The position numbers and the translations under genes are program-made. This document shows, piece after piece, positions 1 to 9,349 of a stretch of 64,000 nucleotides of DNA. The stretch covers positions 1-64,000 of the forward strand of contig UQNW01000010.1 of NCBI GenBank assembly GCA_900542495.1, read 5' to 3'. Below the pieces are notes generated by a model that saw only the letters and a list, made by a program, of their open reading frames with translations, searched no databases and was not told where the DNA came from. The stretch is from an uncultured Roseburia sp. GTDB lineage: Bacteria; Bacillota; Clostridia; Lachnospirales; Lachnospiraceae. How positions within the stretch are numbered: the stretch's first letter is position 1; the number at the start of each line of letters is the position of its first letter.

Positions 1-2
1 TA

Positions 3-542
3 CTGTTAAAGACAGGACTTCGTATCTCGGAACTGTGCGGACTGACAGTAGCCGATATTGATTTCAAGAATGAAGTTGTGATTATCGACCACCAGTTACT
101 AAAGAGCAAGGAACAAGGCTATTATATTGAAACGCCTAAAACAAAGAGCGGAATAAGGCAAGTGCCATTAAGCAGAGAAACAATACAGGCATTTCAACGG
201 GTTATGAAGAAACGCCCAAAGGCAGAACCATTTGTGATAGACGGACGGGGCAACTTTCTATTTGTCAATCATAAAGGCAAGCCCAAAGTTGCGATTGATT
301 ACAACGCCTTATTTGTCCGTATGGTAAAGAAATACAACAAGCACCACAAGGACAATCCCTTGCCACATATCACACCGCATACGCTACGCCATACATTCTG
401 CACAAGGCTGGCAAGCAAGAACATGAACCCAAAAGATTTACAGTATATCATGGGACATTCCAACATTAGTATCACAATGAACTGGTACGCTCATGCGTCC
501 ATAGATACCGCAAAATCAGAGGTTCAGCGTCTAATCGCATAA
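3..542 (+). CDS. Tyrosine recombinase (Tn916-type integrase), C-terminal part
   Basis: The reading frame is open from the left window edge, so this is the C-terminal ~179 residues of a longer integrase. It catalyses site-specific excision and integration of a mobile element. The catalytic domain is visible: the first Arg box (TGLRISEL) at the very start, then HTLRHTFCTRLA (the H-x-x-R box), MGHSNISITMNWYAHA with the His and the nucleophile Tyr. The gene ends close to a chromosomal regulator, the usual arrangement in which int lies at the end of a Tn916-like element, so one attachment end is expected within the next ~270 bases. Family assignment is firm; the exact element is outside the window. 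Confidence 0.9.
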   Translation: MLKTGLRISELCGLTVADIDFKNEVVIIDHQLLKSKEQGYYIETPKTKSGIRQVPLSRETIQAFQRVMKKRPKAEPFVIDGRGNFLFVNHKGKPKVAIDYNALFVRMVKKYNKHHKDNPLPHITPHTLRHTFCTRLASKNMNPKDLQYIMGHSNISITMNWYAHASIDTAKSEVQRLIA

Positions 543-807
543 GAAGTATTTACCACGATTTTAACCACGTTTGATAGCGAAAATATAAGAAGATAGACCT
601 AGATATGTGAGGTTTACCACAAAAGCAAAATGCCCGTAGAGCCGATAAAATAAGGCTTTGCGGACATTTAAGAAGATATAAAAAGATACTCAAAAAGACA
701 TATATAATTTTCTATAAATTATATGCTTTTTCAAAATCCACTGGCATAAAATCTCATTTCGCGGTATATTAGTTTTAATTAAGGATTTTACCGGAGGAAA
801 GAGATTT
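543..807. other. AT-rich junction between integrase and deoR; probable element end
   Basis: This non-coding stretch separates the integrase stop from the ribosome binding site of the deoR-like gene. It is very AT-rich with runs such as TATATAATTTTCTATAAATT. The boundary of the integrated element should fall here, but without the other end or an empty-site sequence I cannot place the core attachment site. Confidence 0.4.
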
Positions 808-1595
808 ATGCTGCAGTTAGAACGTCAACAACAGATTTTAGATTATCTTGAGAAAAAAGAAAAGCCACTACCAATGAATTAAGCGATATGCTTGGTGTCT
901 CGGCAACTACGATACGCACCGATTTAAATCAAATGGATAAGGCAAAACTGCTGACAAAAACACACGGTGGCGCTGTTTACCGCGATGCCTCTTCCGGTAA
1001 CAAGGAACTGACCGGGCGGGCATATTTTTTCCACGAGAGAGCCTTAGAGAATCAGCATGAAAAAGATCTGATCGCAGGCGAAGCGATCAAACTGGTGGAA
1101 AACCATATGTGCATTTTCTTAGATGCAAGTTCCACTGCATACACACTTGGCATGAAGCTGCGTGGTTTCACGGAACTGACGGTCATTACAAATGGAATTA
1201 ATCTTGCTTTGTCCTTAAAGGATATTCCGGGTGTAACCGTGATTCTTACCGGCGGTATCGTTACCTCTGCCTCCTCTTCCATCGAGGGACTTTTGGGCGA
1301 AGATCTGTTAAAAAAAATCCATACCGACATTGCTTTTGTATCAGCACGCGGATTTTCCCTGGAAAATGGTCTGACCGATTTTAGTATTTATGAGGCGGAT
1401 TTAAAACGGATGTGTATTAAATCTTCCGCCAAAACGGTAGCTTTAATCGATCACACGAAGTTTGATACAACGTCGATTTCAAGCTATGCTTCTGTGGATG
1501 ATATTCATTTACTGATCACAGACAATGGACTTTCCAGAAACACCAAAGAAATTTATGAGAAAGCAGGAATCGACCTTTTAATCGCTGGAGAATAA
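808..1595 (+). pseudogene. DeoR-family transcriptional regulator, frameshifted near the N-terminus
   Basis: A GGAGG site precedes ATG at 808, which opens MLQLERQQQILDYLEKKEK and then stops after 25 codons. The remaining frame (from about 864) continues as KATTNELSDMLGVSATTIRTDL, the expected HTH of a DeoR repressor, then the sensor domain with LDASSTAYTLG, TGGIV and IDHTKF-type motifs typical of the sugar-phosphate-binding DeoRC fold. Adding one A in the A-rich run at 850-863 restores a full-length ~262-residue protein. So this is either a one-base deletion or a homopolymer sequencing error. A regulator of sugar metabolism genes is the family role; no target operon is next to it. It lies directly beside an integrated element. 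Confidence 0.8.
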
Positions 1596-1626
1596 ATTTT
1601 CCGCACAGCTTTGATTCCATTTACAA

Positions 1627-1667
1627 AAACAGCAGAACTGCCCGATATGATGCAGTTCTGCTGTTTT
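1627..1667. terminator. Bidirectional intrinsic terminator between deoR and thiN
   Basis: Perfect 16-bp inverted repeat (AAAACAGCAGAACTGC and its complement) around a 9-base loop, with A- and T-runs on both sides, placed between two convergent genes. Confidence 0.85.
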
Positions 1668-2318
1668 TTAGTCTCCTGCCTCAATCACAATTAAGATTCC
1701 CTGCTCGAATTTTATTGTGGCACTTGCCTCAATAATTTCATTGCTCACGCCAAGTGAACAGAATCCCTTTAAATCATAACGATCCAACGGATACTTAAAT
1801 CCGGTCAGTGTAAGTCCTTTTACTACATTTGTATATGGAATCAGGGAAACAAATTTTCCAAACTGTTTTTCCCGTTCCAGTGTGATTCCGGAATCAATCA
1901 TCCGAACCCGGTTTCGTTCATCCACAATCTGGATTGGGATATGATTCTGCAACCCGATTCCAAGAAGTTCGATATTTCCAAGCATATGATCGATTCTTGT
2001 TCCTGTTGCGCCTAGAAGCGTGATTTTTTCTGCTCCAAGTGCAATTGCTTTCCGGATTGCCGATTCTGTATCGGTGTCATCTTTGACTGGATTCAATTTT
2101 ATCCATGAAATATCCGTCTGCCCTTTGAAATATTCGAGTGCCTCACCCGATGCGGAATCAAAATCTCCAATGATCCACTCCGGCTTTAATCCCGTTCTGT
2201 AAAAAAAATTCATTCCGGAATCCGCTGCAATGCAAAGATCCGGTTTTTCCTGCACGATAAATTCTTTTGCAAATCCGTCCTCTATATGTCCCCCTACGAC
2301 AATGACACAATTTTTCAT
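1668..2318 (-). CDS. thiN: Thiamine pyrophosphokinase
   Basis: 216 residues, the family's normal size. It transfers pyrophosphate from ATP to thiamine to give thiamine diphosphate in the cytoplasm. Visible motifs are CIAADSGMNFFYRTGLKP, IIGDFDSAS and the DDTDTESAI stretch that binds nucleotide and metal, followed by LLGATGTRIDHMLGN and the C-terminal thiamine-binding beta region. It is the last gene of the rsgA-rpe-thiN group, an order common in Firmicutes. A strong hairpin lies between rpe and this gene, so its expression may be lower than upstream genes. Confidence 0.9.
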   Translation of the reverse strand: MKNCVIVVGGHIEDGFAKEFIVQEKPDLCIAADSGMNFFYRTGLKPEWIIGDFDSASGEALEYFKGQTDISWIKLNPVKDDTDTESAIRKAIALGAEKITLLGATGTRIDHMLGNIELLGIGLQNHIPIQIVDERNRVRMIDSGITLEREKQFGKFVSLIPYTNVVKGLTLTGFKYPLDRYDLKGFCSLGVSNEIIEASATIKFEQGILIVIEAGD

Positions 2319-2336
2319 ATTTTTTTACCTCGTATT

Positions 2337-2381
2337 AAAAAGACTGCTGCACAATGACTTTTCATTCTTATGCAACAGCCC
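2337..2381 (-). terminator. Hairpin with T-run between rpe and thiN
   Basis: On the minus strand GGCTGTTGCAT pairs with GTGCAGCAGTC (11 pairs including wobbles) and is followed by five T. It can act as a terminator or partial attenuator ahead of thiN. Confidence 0.65.
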
Positions 2382-2387
2382 AGTTAT

Positions 2388-3041
2388 TTACTCATTTAAA
2401 ATATCTAAAAAACGTTCCACGTTCTCTGCAATGTCGCCCTTGAACACAGCACTTCCAGCCACAATAATGTTCGCTCCGGCATCCATAACCTCAGTCACGT
2501 TTTCGAGGTTCACACCGCCGTCTACCTCTATGTCAATCTTAAGTCCTGCCTCGTCAATCATTTTCTTTAAGGCTCTCACTTTTTCCACCGTATAAGGAAT
2601 CAGTTTCTGTCCGCCAAAGCCCGGATTTACGGTCATGATCAGCACCATATCTACTTTCGGGAGTACCCACTCAATCGCGGATAACGGCGTTGCCGGATTG
2701 AGCGCAACACCTGCAAGCAGTCCTTTCTCCTTGATTGCCTCGATTGTGCGGTCTAAATGTTTACATGCCTCTGCATGCACGGTAATGAGATCCGCGCCTG
2801 CCTCCGCAAGGTCATCGATATACCTGCCCGGTTCCTCGATCATCAGATGCACATCAAAAATACGGTCGCTGCAGTCTCTGATACTCTTTATGACTGGCAT
2901 TCCAAATGAAATGCTTGGCACAAACATGCCATCCATCACATCGATATGCACATACTGTGCACCTGCCTCGTCCAAAATTTTCACCTGCTCCCCCAGATTT
3001 GCAAAATCTGCGGATAAAATAGAAGGTGATAAACAATTCAT
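2388..3041 (-). CDS. rpe: Ribulose-phosphate 3-epimerase
   Basis: 217 residues from the ATG at 3041, chosen because TTGGAGG lies seven to eight bases upstream; an in-frame ATG at 3059 would contain that site inside the gene. It interconverts ribulose-5-phosphate and xylulose-5-phosphate in the pentose phosphate pathway. The TIM-barrel motifs are clear: LSPSILSADF, HIDVMDGMFVPSISFG, DVHLMIEEP, MTVNPGFGGQ and IEVDGGV, with the metal-binding His/Asp residues present. It sits between rsgA and thiN in the same direction. Confidence 0.95.
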   Translation of the reverse strand: MNCLSPSILSADFANLGEQVKILDEAGAQYVHIDVMDGMFVPSISFGMPVIKSIRDCSDRIFDVHLMIEEPGRYIDDLAEAGADLITVHAEACKHLDRTIEAIKEKGLLAGVALNPATPLSAIEWVLPKVDMVLIMTVNPGFGGQKLIPYTVEKVRALKKMIDEAGLKIDIEVDGGVNLENVTEVMDAGANIIVAGSAVFKGDIAENVERFLDILNE

Positions 3042-3082
3042 AACTTTTTCCTCCAACATAATTTAAAAACAGTAATCTGTCA

Positions 3083-3961
3083 TCAATATTTTTTAACGTC
3101 TTTTAATTCTTCATAAAGCAGCTTGTAGTTCTCATAGCGCAAAGGACTGATATTCCCTTCTGCCAATGCCTCTTTCACACCACAATCCGGTTCATTGATA
3201 TGACTGCAGCCCTTGAATCTGCAATAAGGTTCATATTCTTTAAATTCCGGATAAAACTCCTGAAGGTCTTCCTTCTCAAAGCCCGGTATATAGAGCGTAC
3301 TAAAACCGGGAGTATCCATAATATAAGTGTCCGCCGCGATTGGAATGATTTCAGAATGACGTGTCGTATGTTTTCCACGCTCGATTTTTCTGCTGATACT
3401 GCCTGTCTCCATCTGCACATTCGGCTGGAGACGGTTCACCAGAGATGATTTTCCGACACCGGAAGGACCTGCTACCGCGGTTGTCTTTCCATCTAACAGC
3501 GCATGCAGCTCCCGGATTCCCTCCTCTTTTTCCGCACTGGTGTAGAGAACGGAGTAGCCGCACTTTTTGTAGACACCTGCAAATTCCTCAATCTCCGATT
3601 CCTCTAACAGATCTTTTTTATTAAAACAGATCGTCACAGGTACTTTCTGATATTCCATCATGATAAGGAAACGGTCTAACAGATTAAAATTCGGCTGTGG
3701 CTTCGCTGCCGCAAAAATGATCAATGCCAGATCAATATTGGCAACCGCCGGGCGGATCAGTTCATTTTTCCGCGGAAGAATCTTTTCGATATTCCCTTTT
3801 TTTGTTTCTTCGTCAACAATCGCAATCTCTACATCATCCCCGACTAACGGTTTGATCTTCTGATTGCGGAACGCACCTTTTGCCTTACATTCATAAATTC
3901 CGGGCTCTCCTACATGAACGTAGTAGAACCCGGAAATTCCTTTTACAATCTTTCCCTGCAT
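3083..3961 (-). CDS. rsgA: Ribosome small-subunit maturation GTPase RsgA
   Basis: 292 residues. A circularly permuted GTPase that checks late 30S assembly. Domain order is the N-terminal OB fold (to ~70), the GTPase with NKKDLL (G4), the P-loop GPSGVGKSSLVN and DTPGF (G3), and the C-terminal zinc finger with C-x7-C-x-H-x5-C (CRFKGCSHINEPDCGV). All ligands are present. It lies immediately downstream of the prkC kinase gene (16-base gap), the conserved Firmicute arrangement. Confidence 0.95.
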   Translation of the reverse strand: MQGKIVKGISGFYYVHVGEPGIYECKAKGAFRNQKIKPLVGDDVEIAIVDEETKKGNIEKILPRKNELIRPAVANIDLALIIFAAAKPQPNFNLLDRFLIMMEYQKVPVTICFNKKDLLEESEIEEFAGVYKKCGYSVLYTSAEKEEGIRELHALLDGKTTAVAGPSGVGKSSLVNRLQPNVQMETGSISRKIERGKHTTRHSEIIPIAADTYIMDTPGFSTLYIPGFEKEDLQEFYPEFKEYEPYCRFKGCSHINEPDCGVKEALAEGNISPLRYENYKLLYEELKDVKKY

Positions 3962-3977
3962 ATATTACCTTTTGTTA

Positions 3978-6107
3978 TTATTCTGCCTTGAATGAGATTG
4001 GAGACACGATCTGGGATGATCCAAGCTGCTGTCCATCTGCTCCAAGCCAGTCAATCTTTAATGAACCGCTGGATGCTAACATTCCGGATTTGGAAATGCT
4101 GAGACCGTCCTCCCCGAATAAGGAGATAGACTGGTTCGTCCACTGCTCTAAGATATTACCTGTTCCGTCTGCTCCATCATACAGATAAATATTGGCTGCT
4201 GCCACGGATTCATTATTTGGTTTTTTGATGTTCAGATTGATCTTATAAGTGGTAGGCTTTACTTCCTGTGCTGGTTCTGCACCCATACTTACCACAAAAT
4301 CAACTGCGGTTCCAGCATCTACTGCTGTATCTGCAACCGGACTCTGGGAAATGATCTGTCCGCTTGCCACGCTGTCACTGTAGGCGCTTGACACATTACC
4401 AACCGCAAGACCGACATTCTGGATGGCAGATCTGGCTGCATCCTCGGTAAGTCCTGTCACGCCAGGTACTGCTACACTTGTTGCCTCTGCCTGCTCTTTA
4501 CCACGGCTGATCACGATCTTGACATTGTCCCCTGACTTTGCAAGCGATCCCGCATTCGGGCTCTGTTCGATGACATTTCCCTGTGCGACATCCGCACTGT
4601 ATGCATAATCTTTTACCGGAGTAAATCCTGAATTTGTCAGTGTATTGTAAGCAGTTGTCTCATCCATGCCTGTCACGGAAGGAACGGAAACCTCTCCTTT
4701 TCCGCTGCTTAAGGTAACTTCCACTGTTGTGTTCGCCTCTGCCTTTGTCAGTGCATCCGGTGTCTGGCTTACGATCTGTCCCTCGTCATATTGGTCAGAC
4801 GCAACGGTTCCTGCATTCTTCTTGATTCCGAGACCCTTTGCATTGAGCTGCTCTTTTGCCTCGTCAAATGTAAGCCCCTTCAGATCCGGCACTTCAATTC
4901 CGTCTGCCTGGGCTTCAGATGTCTCAGTGTTTGCTTTGTTGGAAGATCCTCCGAATTTAAAGGTTCCGAAGAAGCTTACCAGAATAAAAATGATCAGTGC
5001 AACAATGATGACACCGGCAGCAATCCCCATGATCGTGATCGCCTTATCCATTTTCGGATTCATTTCTTCGAGTTCATCATCATCATATGCCTCTTCGTCG
5101 TCCTCATCATCCTCTTCGAAGCGGTCACGCTTTTCAAATTTGTCTCTGTGATTCTGATTATGTGACACAACATCCTCATCGCTGAGATAAATATTGCTTG
5201 TTTCCTGCTTGATCTTATTGATCTCTTCTTCCCCGATCACACGTGTCTTCTCCTGGGAAACCGGTGCGATCACAACAAAGTCTTCATTTGGGCTGATCAA
5301 CGCTTTTCTTAAATCTGCAAGCAGCGCTGTCATGGACTCATAGCGTCTGTCCGGATTCTTCTGCGTACATTTTAAGATGATTTTTTCCATACTGATCGGA
5401 AGATTTGGTGCGTAAGCACTCGGTGGAACGATCTCCTCCTGCAGATGCTGGATCGCCACCGCAACGGTCGTATCTCCGTCAAACGGTACTCTTCCGGTCA
5501 CCATCTCATACATCACGATACCAAGGGAATAAATGTCACTCTTGCCATCCACAAAGCCGTTTCTCGCCTGTTCCGGGGATGCGTAATGAACAGATCCCAT
5601 CACATCGGAACTGATCGTGTTGGATGTTGCGGCTCTTGCGATACCAAAGTCTGTGACTTTTACTTTTCCCTCTGTGGAGATAATGATGTTCTGCGGCTTG
5701 ATATCCCGGTGGATAATGCCTTTGTTATGGGCAGCCTCAATACCTCTTCCCACCTGGATCGCAATGCTGACAGCCTCCTTGAATGTGAGCTGTCCTTTTT
5801 TCTCAATATAAGTTTTTAAAGTGATTCCTTCCACATACTCCATCACGATGTAATGCATGCCATTTTCGCTGCCTACATCATAGATGTTTACAATATTCGG
5901 ATGTTCTAATCCGGCCGCCGACTGGGCTTCCGTGCGGAACTTTGTCACAAAATTGACATCCTCCGAAAATTCCGGTTTCAATACTTTAATCGCTACAAAA
6001 CGTCCAAGTGTATGATCTTTCGCTTTGTATACATCTGACATTCCGCCAGTTCCTATCTTGTTTACGATCTCATAACGATCTCCAACAAACATACCTTCCG
6101 TTAACAT
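3978..6107 (-). CDS. prkC: Membrane Ser/Thr protein kinase with three PASTA domains
   Basis: 709 residues. Intracellular kinase domain ~12-275 with glycine loop IGTGGMSDVY, HRDIKPQN (133-140), DFG (153-155) and SPEQA; a linker carrying a highly acidic stretch (~330-349); one transmembrane helix ~355-383; then three extracellular PASTA repeats (~402-468, 470-538, 545-612) that bind muropeptide or lipid II in this family. About 95 extra residues follow the last PASTA domain and end in a beta-rich unit I do not recognise. Role: sensing cell-wall precursors and phosphorylating cell-division and cell-wall proteins. It overlaps the cognate PP2C phosphatase gene by 7 bases, indicating coupled translation. 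Confidence 0.95.
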   Translation of the reverse strand: MLTEGMFVGDRYEIVNKIGTGGMSDVYKAKDHTLGRFVAIKVLKPEFSEDVNFVTKFRTEAQSAAGLEHPNIVNIYDVGSENGMHYIVMEYVEGITLKTYIEKKGQLTFKEAVSIAIQVGRGIEAAHNKGIIHRDIKPQNIIISTEGKVKVTDFGIARAATSNTISSDVMGSVHYASPEQARNGFVDGKSDIYSLGIVMYEMVTGRVPFDGDTTVAVAIQHLQEEIVPPSAYAPNLPISMEKIILKCTQKNPDRRYESMTALLADLRKALISPNEDFVVIAPVSQEKTRVIGEEEINKIKQETSNIYLSDEDVVSHNQNHRDKFEKRDRFEEDDEDDEEAYDDDELEEMNPKMDKAITIMGIAAGVIIVALIIFILVSFFGTFKFGGSSNKANTETSEAQADGIEVPDLKGLTFDEAKEQLNAKGLGIKKNAGTVASDQYDEGQIVSQTPDALTKAEANTTVEVTLSSGKGEVSVPSVTGMDETTAYNTLTNSGFTPVKDYAYSADVAQGNVIEQSPNAGSLAKSGDNVKIVISRGKEQAEATSVAVPGVTGLTEDAARSAIQNVGLAVGNVSSAYSDSVASGQIISQSPVADTAVDAGTAVDFVVSMGAEPAQEVKPTTYKINLNIKKPNNESVAAANIYLYDGADGTGNILEQWTNQSISLFGEDGLSISKSGMLASSGSLKIDWLGADGQQLGSSQIVSPISFKAE

Positions 6108-6847
6108 TCCTTCACCTCATCAGAAAATGGTTCTATCAACACAACCGTAATATTATCTTTTCCGCCATTCTCGTTGGCAGTATCTATTAATTTTTCTGCT
6201 TTCTCAACAATATCTCTCTGTCCGAGCACGATCTTTTTGATCTCTTCATCCTCGATCATGTTCGTCAGACCATCCGAGCACATTAAAACTGTGTCTCCCG
6301 GCTTTAACTCAACCTCAAAAAAATCCACGGACAACTCGGGAACAACGCCCACCGCCCGTGTGATGATGTTCTTATCCGGATGATCTTTCGCATCCGCTTT
6401 ATCCATCTCTCCTAAACGGACCATCTCTTCTACCAGAGAATGATCCCTTGTGATCTGCCTGATAGCTTCGTGATTTATTAAGTATAAACGACTGTCTCCT
6501 ACATTGGCAACATGCAGGTGATCTTCTACCACTGTGGCTGCCACCACGGTAGTTCCCATTCCTGCTTTGGCGGTATCTATTGCCGCCTCTTCCAAAAGAC
6601 CTCTGTTTGCCGCCTCGACAGCTTCCTTCATTGCTGCCACAGGCTCTGTCTGTCCAGATGTTTCAATCGTCTCTACAATCTTCTCTACTGTGAATCTGGA
6701 AGCATACTCACCCGCTTTGTGACCGCCCATACCATCCGCAACCAGAAAAAGGTTCGGCAGCTTTCCAACTGCGTTCTCAGACGTATACATATAATCCTGA
6801 TTCATCTCACGTCGCCTTCCAATATGTGTCATGGAAAACGTCTTCAT
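6101..6847 (-). CDS. prpC: PP2C-type protein phosphatase, partner of PrkC
   Basis: 248 residues. Dephosphorylates PrkC and its substrates. The PP2C metal-binding motifs are present: RREMNQDY, LVADGMGGH, VANVGDSRLY, CSDGLTNM and GGKDNITVV. Normal family length. It precedes prkC with a 7-base overlap and follows rlmN after about 100 bases, as in Bacillus and clostridia. Confidence 0.95.
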   Translation of the reverse strand: MKTFSMTHIGRRREMNQDYMYTSENAVGKLPNLFLVADGMGGHKAGEYASRFTVEKIVETIETSGQTEPVAAMKEAVEAANRGLLEEAAIDTAKAGMGTTVVAATVVEDHLHVANVGDSRLYLINHEAIRQITRDHSLVEEMVRLGEMDKADAKDHPDKNIITRAVGVVPELSVDFFEVELKPGDTVLMCSDGLTNMIEDEEIKKIVLGQRDIVEKAEKLIDTANENGGKDNITVVLIEPFSDEVKEC

Positions 6848-6946
6848 TTACCAATTCCTGCCTTTCTTACTGCTACACCTGTGCATCCCTGCCGGAATGT
6901 TTTAGAAACTCTTGTTATTTTAGCACATGAACTGCAAAAGAACAAG

Positions 6947-7990
6947 TCAACTTCCCATATAACGTTTGCGAAGCTGCCCACAGGCTCCGTCAATATCTCT
7001 TCCCATCTCTCTGCGGATTGTTGCAGTGATACCGTTTTTTTCCAGTTTATTCTTAAATTCTGTCGTCACTCTCATATCCGGCTGCACGAAATCCCGTTCC
7101 TTGATTGGGTTCACCGGAATCAGGTTCACATGACAGTTGATGCCTTTTATCAGTCTGCATAGATTTTTCACATCCTCATCTGTGTCGTTCACACCGCCTA
7201 CCAGACTGTACTCAAAAGTAACTCTCCTGCCTGTCTGTTCAAAATAATATTTGCAGGCATCAATCACCTCATGGATCTCATACTTATTCGCCACCGGCAT
7301 CAATTCCAGTCGTTTCTCCTGCGTGGACGCATGCAAAGACAACGCCAGCGTGATCTGCAGTTTCTTGTCCGCCAGTTCCCGCATACGTGGAACGATTCCG
7401 CAGGTGGATACCGTAAGATTTCTCTGGCTGATATGAAGTCCGTTTTCATCTGTCAGAAGTTCAATGAATTTTAACAGGTTTTGAAAATTATCCATCGGCT
7501 CCCCGGTTCCCATTACGACCACATTGGAAACACGCTCGCCTGTGTCCCGCCCGATATGATAGATCTGGTCTAACATCTCAGACGGTGTCAGTCCTCTCAC
7601 CAGTCCGTCTAATGTGGATGCACAGAATCTGCATCCCATACGGCATCCGACCTGTGAGGAAATACAGACCGAATTGCCATGTTTATAACGCATGAGAACA
7701 CTCTCGATCACATTTCCGTCATCTAACAGAAACAGATATTTGCGTGTTCCGTCGATTTTGGAAATCTGTACCGCCTCCTGCTTTAAACTGACCAGATGAC
7801 AGTTTTTTTTCAGCTTTTCGATCAGTGCCTTAGAGATATTGGTCATCTCATCAAAGGACGCCACCTGTTTCACATGCAGCCACTGATAAATCTGCTTTGC
7901 ACGAAAACCCTTCTCTCCAAGCTGCTCCATGAGCGCTGTCAATTCTTTCAGATTCAATGATTTGATATCTGTTTTTTCCTGTTGCTCCAT
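6947..7990 (-). CDS. rlmN: Dual-specificity 23S rRNA/tRNA adenine-C2 methyltransferase RlmN
   Basis: 347 residues, radical SAM enzyme that methylates A2503 of 23S rRNA and A37 of some tRNAs. The 4Fe-4S cluster motif C-x3-C-x2-C is at Cys116, Cys120 and Cys123 (CRMGCRFC), with the GTGEPMDN motif following. The second catalytic cysteine, near the C-terminus, is in GACGQL. It belongs to the same co-directional cluster. Confidence 0.95.
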   Translation of the reverse strand: MEQQEKTDIKSLNLKELTALMEQLGEKGFRAKQIYQWLHVKQVASFDEMTNISKALIEKLKKNCHLVSLKQEAVQISKIDGTRKYLFLLDDGNVIESVLMRYKHGNSVCISSQVGCRMGCRFCASTLDGLVRGLTPSEMLDQIYHIGRDTGERVSNVVVMGTGEPMDNFQNLLKFIELLTDENGLHISQRNLTVSTCGIVPRMRELADKKLQITLALSLHASTQEKRLELMPVANKYEIHEVIDACKYYFEQTGRRVTFEYSLVGGVNDTDEDVKNLCRLIKGINCHVNLIPVNPIKERDFVQPDMRVTTEFKNKLEKNGITATIRREMGRDIDGACGQLRKRYMGS

Positions 7991-8026
7991 AATTCTCCTT
8001 CATTTCCTGAAAGTTTGTGAAATCTT

Positions 8027-9349
8027 TCACGCTTTTTTCTGTAACTTTGCAAGGAAAAATCCATCTCCGTAAGTTTCCTTTGGAAAAATCTGCTGCATTT
8101 TCACAAGTTCAAATTCCGGATGATGTTCCAAAAACCATGCGACATTGTCTTCATTTTCCATTTTATCCATTGTGCAGGTAGAATATAAAAGGGTTCCCCC
8201 TGCCTTTACATATAAGCAGACAGTGTCTAACATTTTCTGTTGTAATACGACAAGTTCCTTTTCTGTTTCCAGTGTCATCTTATATTTGATGTCTGTTTTC
8301 TTACGCATCACGCCAAGACCGGAACATGGGAGATCTGCGATCACCACGTCTGCCTTTCCAACCGATGCTTCATCTAACACGGTTGCATCCTTTTGCACAG
8401 CGCACATATTAGAAAGCTGATGCCTCTCAATATTCTCCTGAATCAGTTCCACCTTGTACTCTGTGAGATCCCTCGCTTCCACCATTCCGGTGCCGTGAAG
8501 CTTCTCTGCAAGATGTACGCTTTTGCCTCCCGGTGCCGCACAGACATCTATGACAAAATCATTTTCCTTCGGGTCAGCCAGTTCAGCAACCAGCATAGAA
8601 CTGATATCCTGCACGTAAAAAAGTCCCTCCCGGAAACTTTCCAGTCTGTTTAAATAGTCAAACCCAAAAATCTGGAAAGCGTAATCAAGCTGCGGTGCTT
8701 CCTCACAGATGATCTTCTCTGCCTGGACGCCTTCTGCTTTCAAGCGCATTTCCAGTTCTTCCGGTGTAATCTTTGACAGATTCGTGCGGATTGTAAGCGG
8801 TGCCTCTTTTAAAAATGCCTGTAACACGTTTTTCGTCTGCTCCATGCCATAATCAGCGATCCACTGTGTTACGATCCATTCCGGCATGGAATAGCGCACA
8901 GACAGATATTCTATCTTATTCGTTTTTTCGTCCGGATATGTGATGTCATTTAAGTTCCGGCTGATATTGCGCAGCACGCCATTCACGAAACCGCTTAAAG
9001 AGGCAAAACCTTTTCTTTTTGCCAGCTTTACTGCCTCATTGCACACTGCTGAATCCGGCACGGAATCCATATATTTGAGCTGATACACACTCATCCGCAA
9101 AAGATTGCGGATGACTGGTTTCATTTTATTCACTTTTACTTTAGAAAACTGATTAATGATATAATCGAGTTCGATCATATACTGGATAGTTCCCTCAGAC
9201 ACTCTTGTGATAAAAGCACGATCCTTTTTTTCCAGATACTGGTACTTATCCAGCACGGAACGGATCACAAGATGACTGTAGCTGCCTTCCTTCGTAACTT
9301 CCATCAGGATTCCCAAAATCAGTTCTCTCGTATTGACAGAATCAGTCAC
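8027..9349 (-). CDS. rsmB: 16S rRNA cytosine-C5 methyltransferase RsmB
   Basis: About 440 residues, starting at GTG 9349 because TTTGGAGG lies just upstream; this start overlaps the end of the zinc peptidase gene by 8 bases. A longer frame upstream from 9418 has no site and runs far into the neighbour. The N-terminal NusB-like domain (VNTRELILGILMEV...) is followed by the SAM-dependent methyltransferase with VCAAPGGKSVHLAE, ADLPCSGLG and the catalytic Cys in YSTCTM. It methylates C967 of 16S rRNA. Confidence 0.93.
   Translation of the reverse strand: MTDSVNTRELILGILMEVTKEGSYSHLVIRSVLDKYQYLEKKDRAFITRVSEGTIQYMIELDYIINQFSKVKVNKMKPVIRNLLRMSVYQLKYMDSVPDSAVCNEAVKLAKRKGFASLSGFVNGVLRNISRNLNDITYPDEKTNKIEYLSVRYSMPEWIVTQWIADYGMEQTKNVLQAFLKEAPLTIRTNLSKITPEELEMRLKAEGVQAEKIICEEAPQLDYAFQIFGFDYLNRLESFREGLFYVQDISSMLVAELADPKENDFVIDVCAAPGGKSVHLAEKLHGTGMVEARDLTEYKVELIQENIERHQLSNMCAVQKDATVLDEASVGKADVVIADLPCSGLGVMRKKTDIKYKMTLETEKELVVLQQKMLDTVCLYVKAGGTLLYSTCTMDKMENEDNVAWFLEHHPEFELVKMQQIFPKETYGDGFFLAKLQKKA

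Noticed and set aside
850..866. Programmed -1 frameshifting in deoR
   Set aside because: The A-rich run does not form a good X-XXY-YYZ slippery site in the zero frame (codons GAG AAA AAA GAA AAG), and no downstream stimulatory structure is obvious; a deletion or sequencing error is simpler.
4666..5151. 161-codon plus-strand frame opposite the kinase gene
   Set aside because: Antisense shadow of the Ser/Thr-rich PASTA and acidic linker codons of prkC; the Ser runs mirror its Asp/Glu run.
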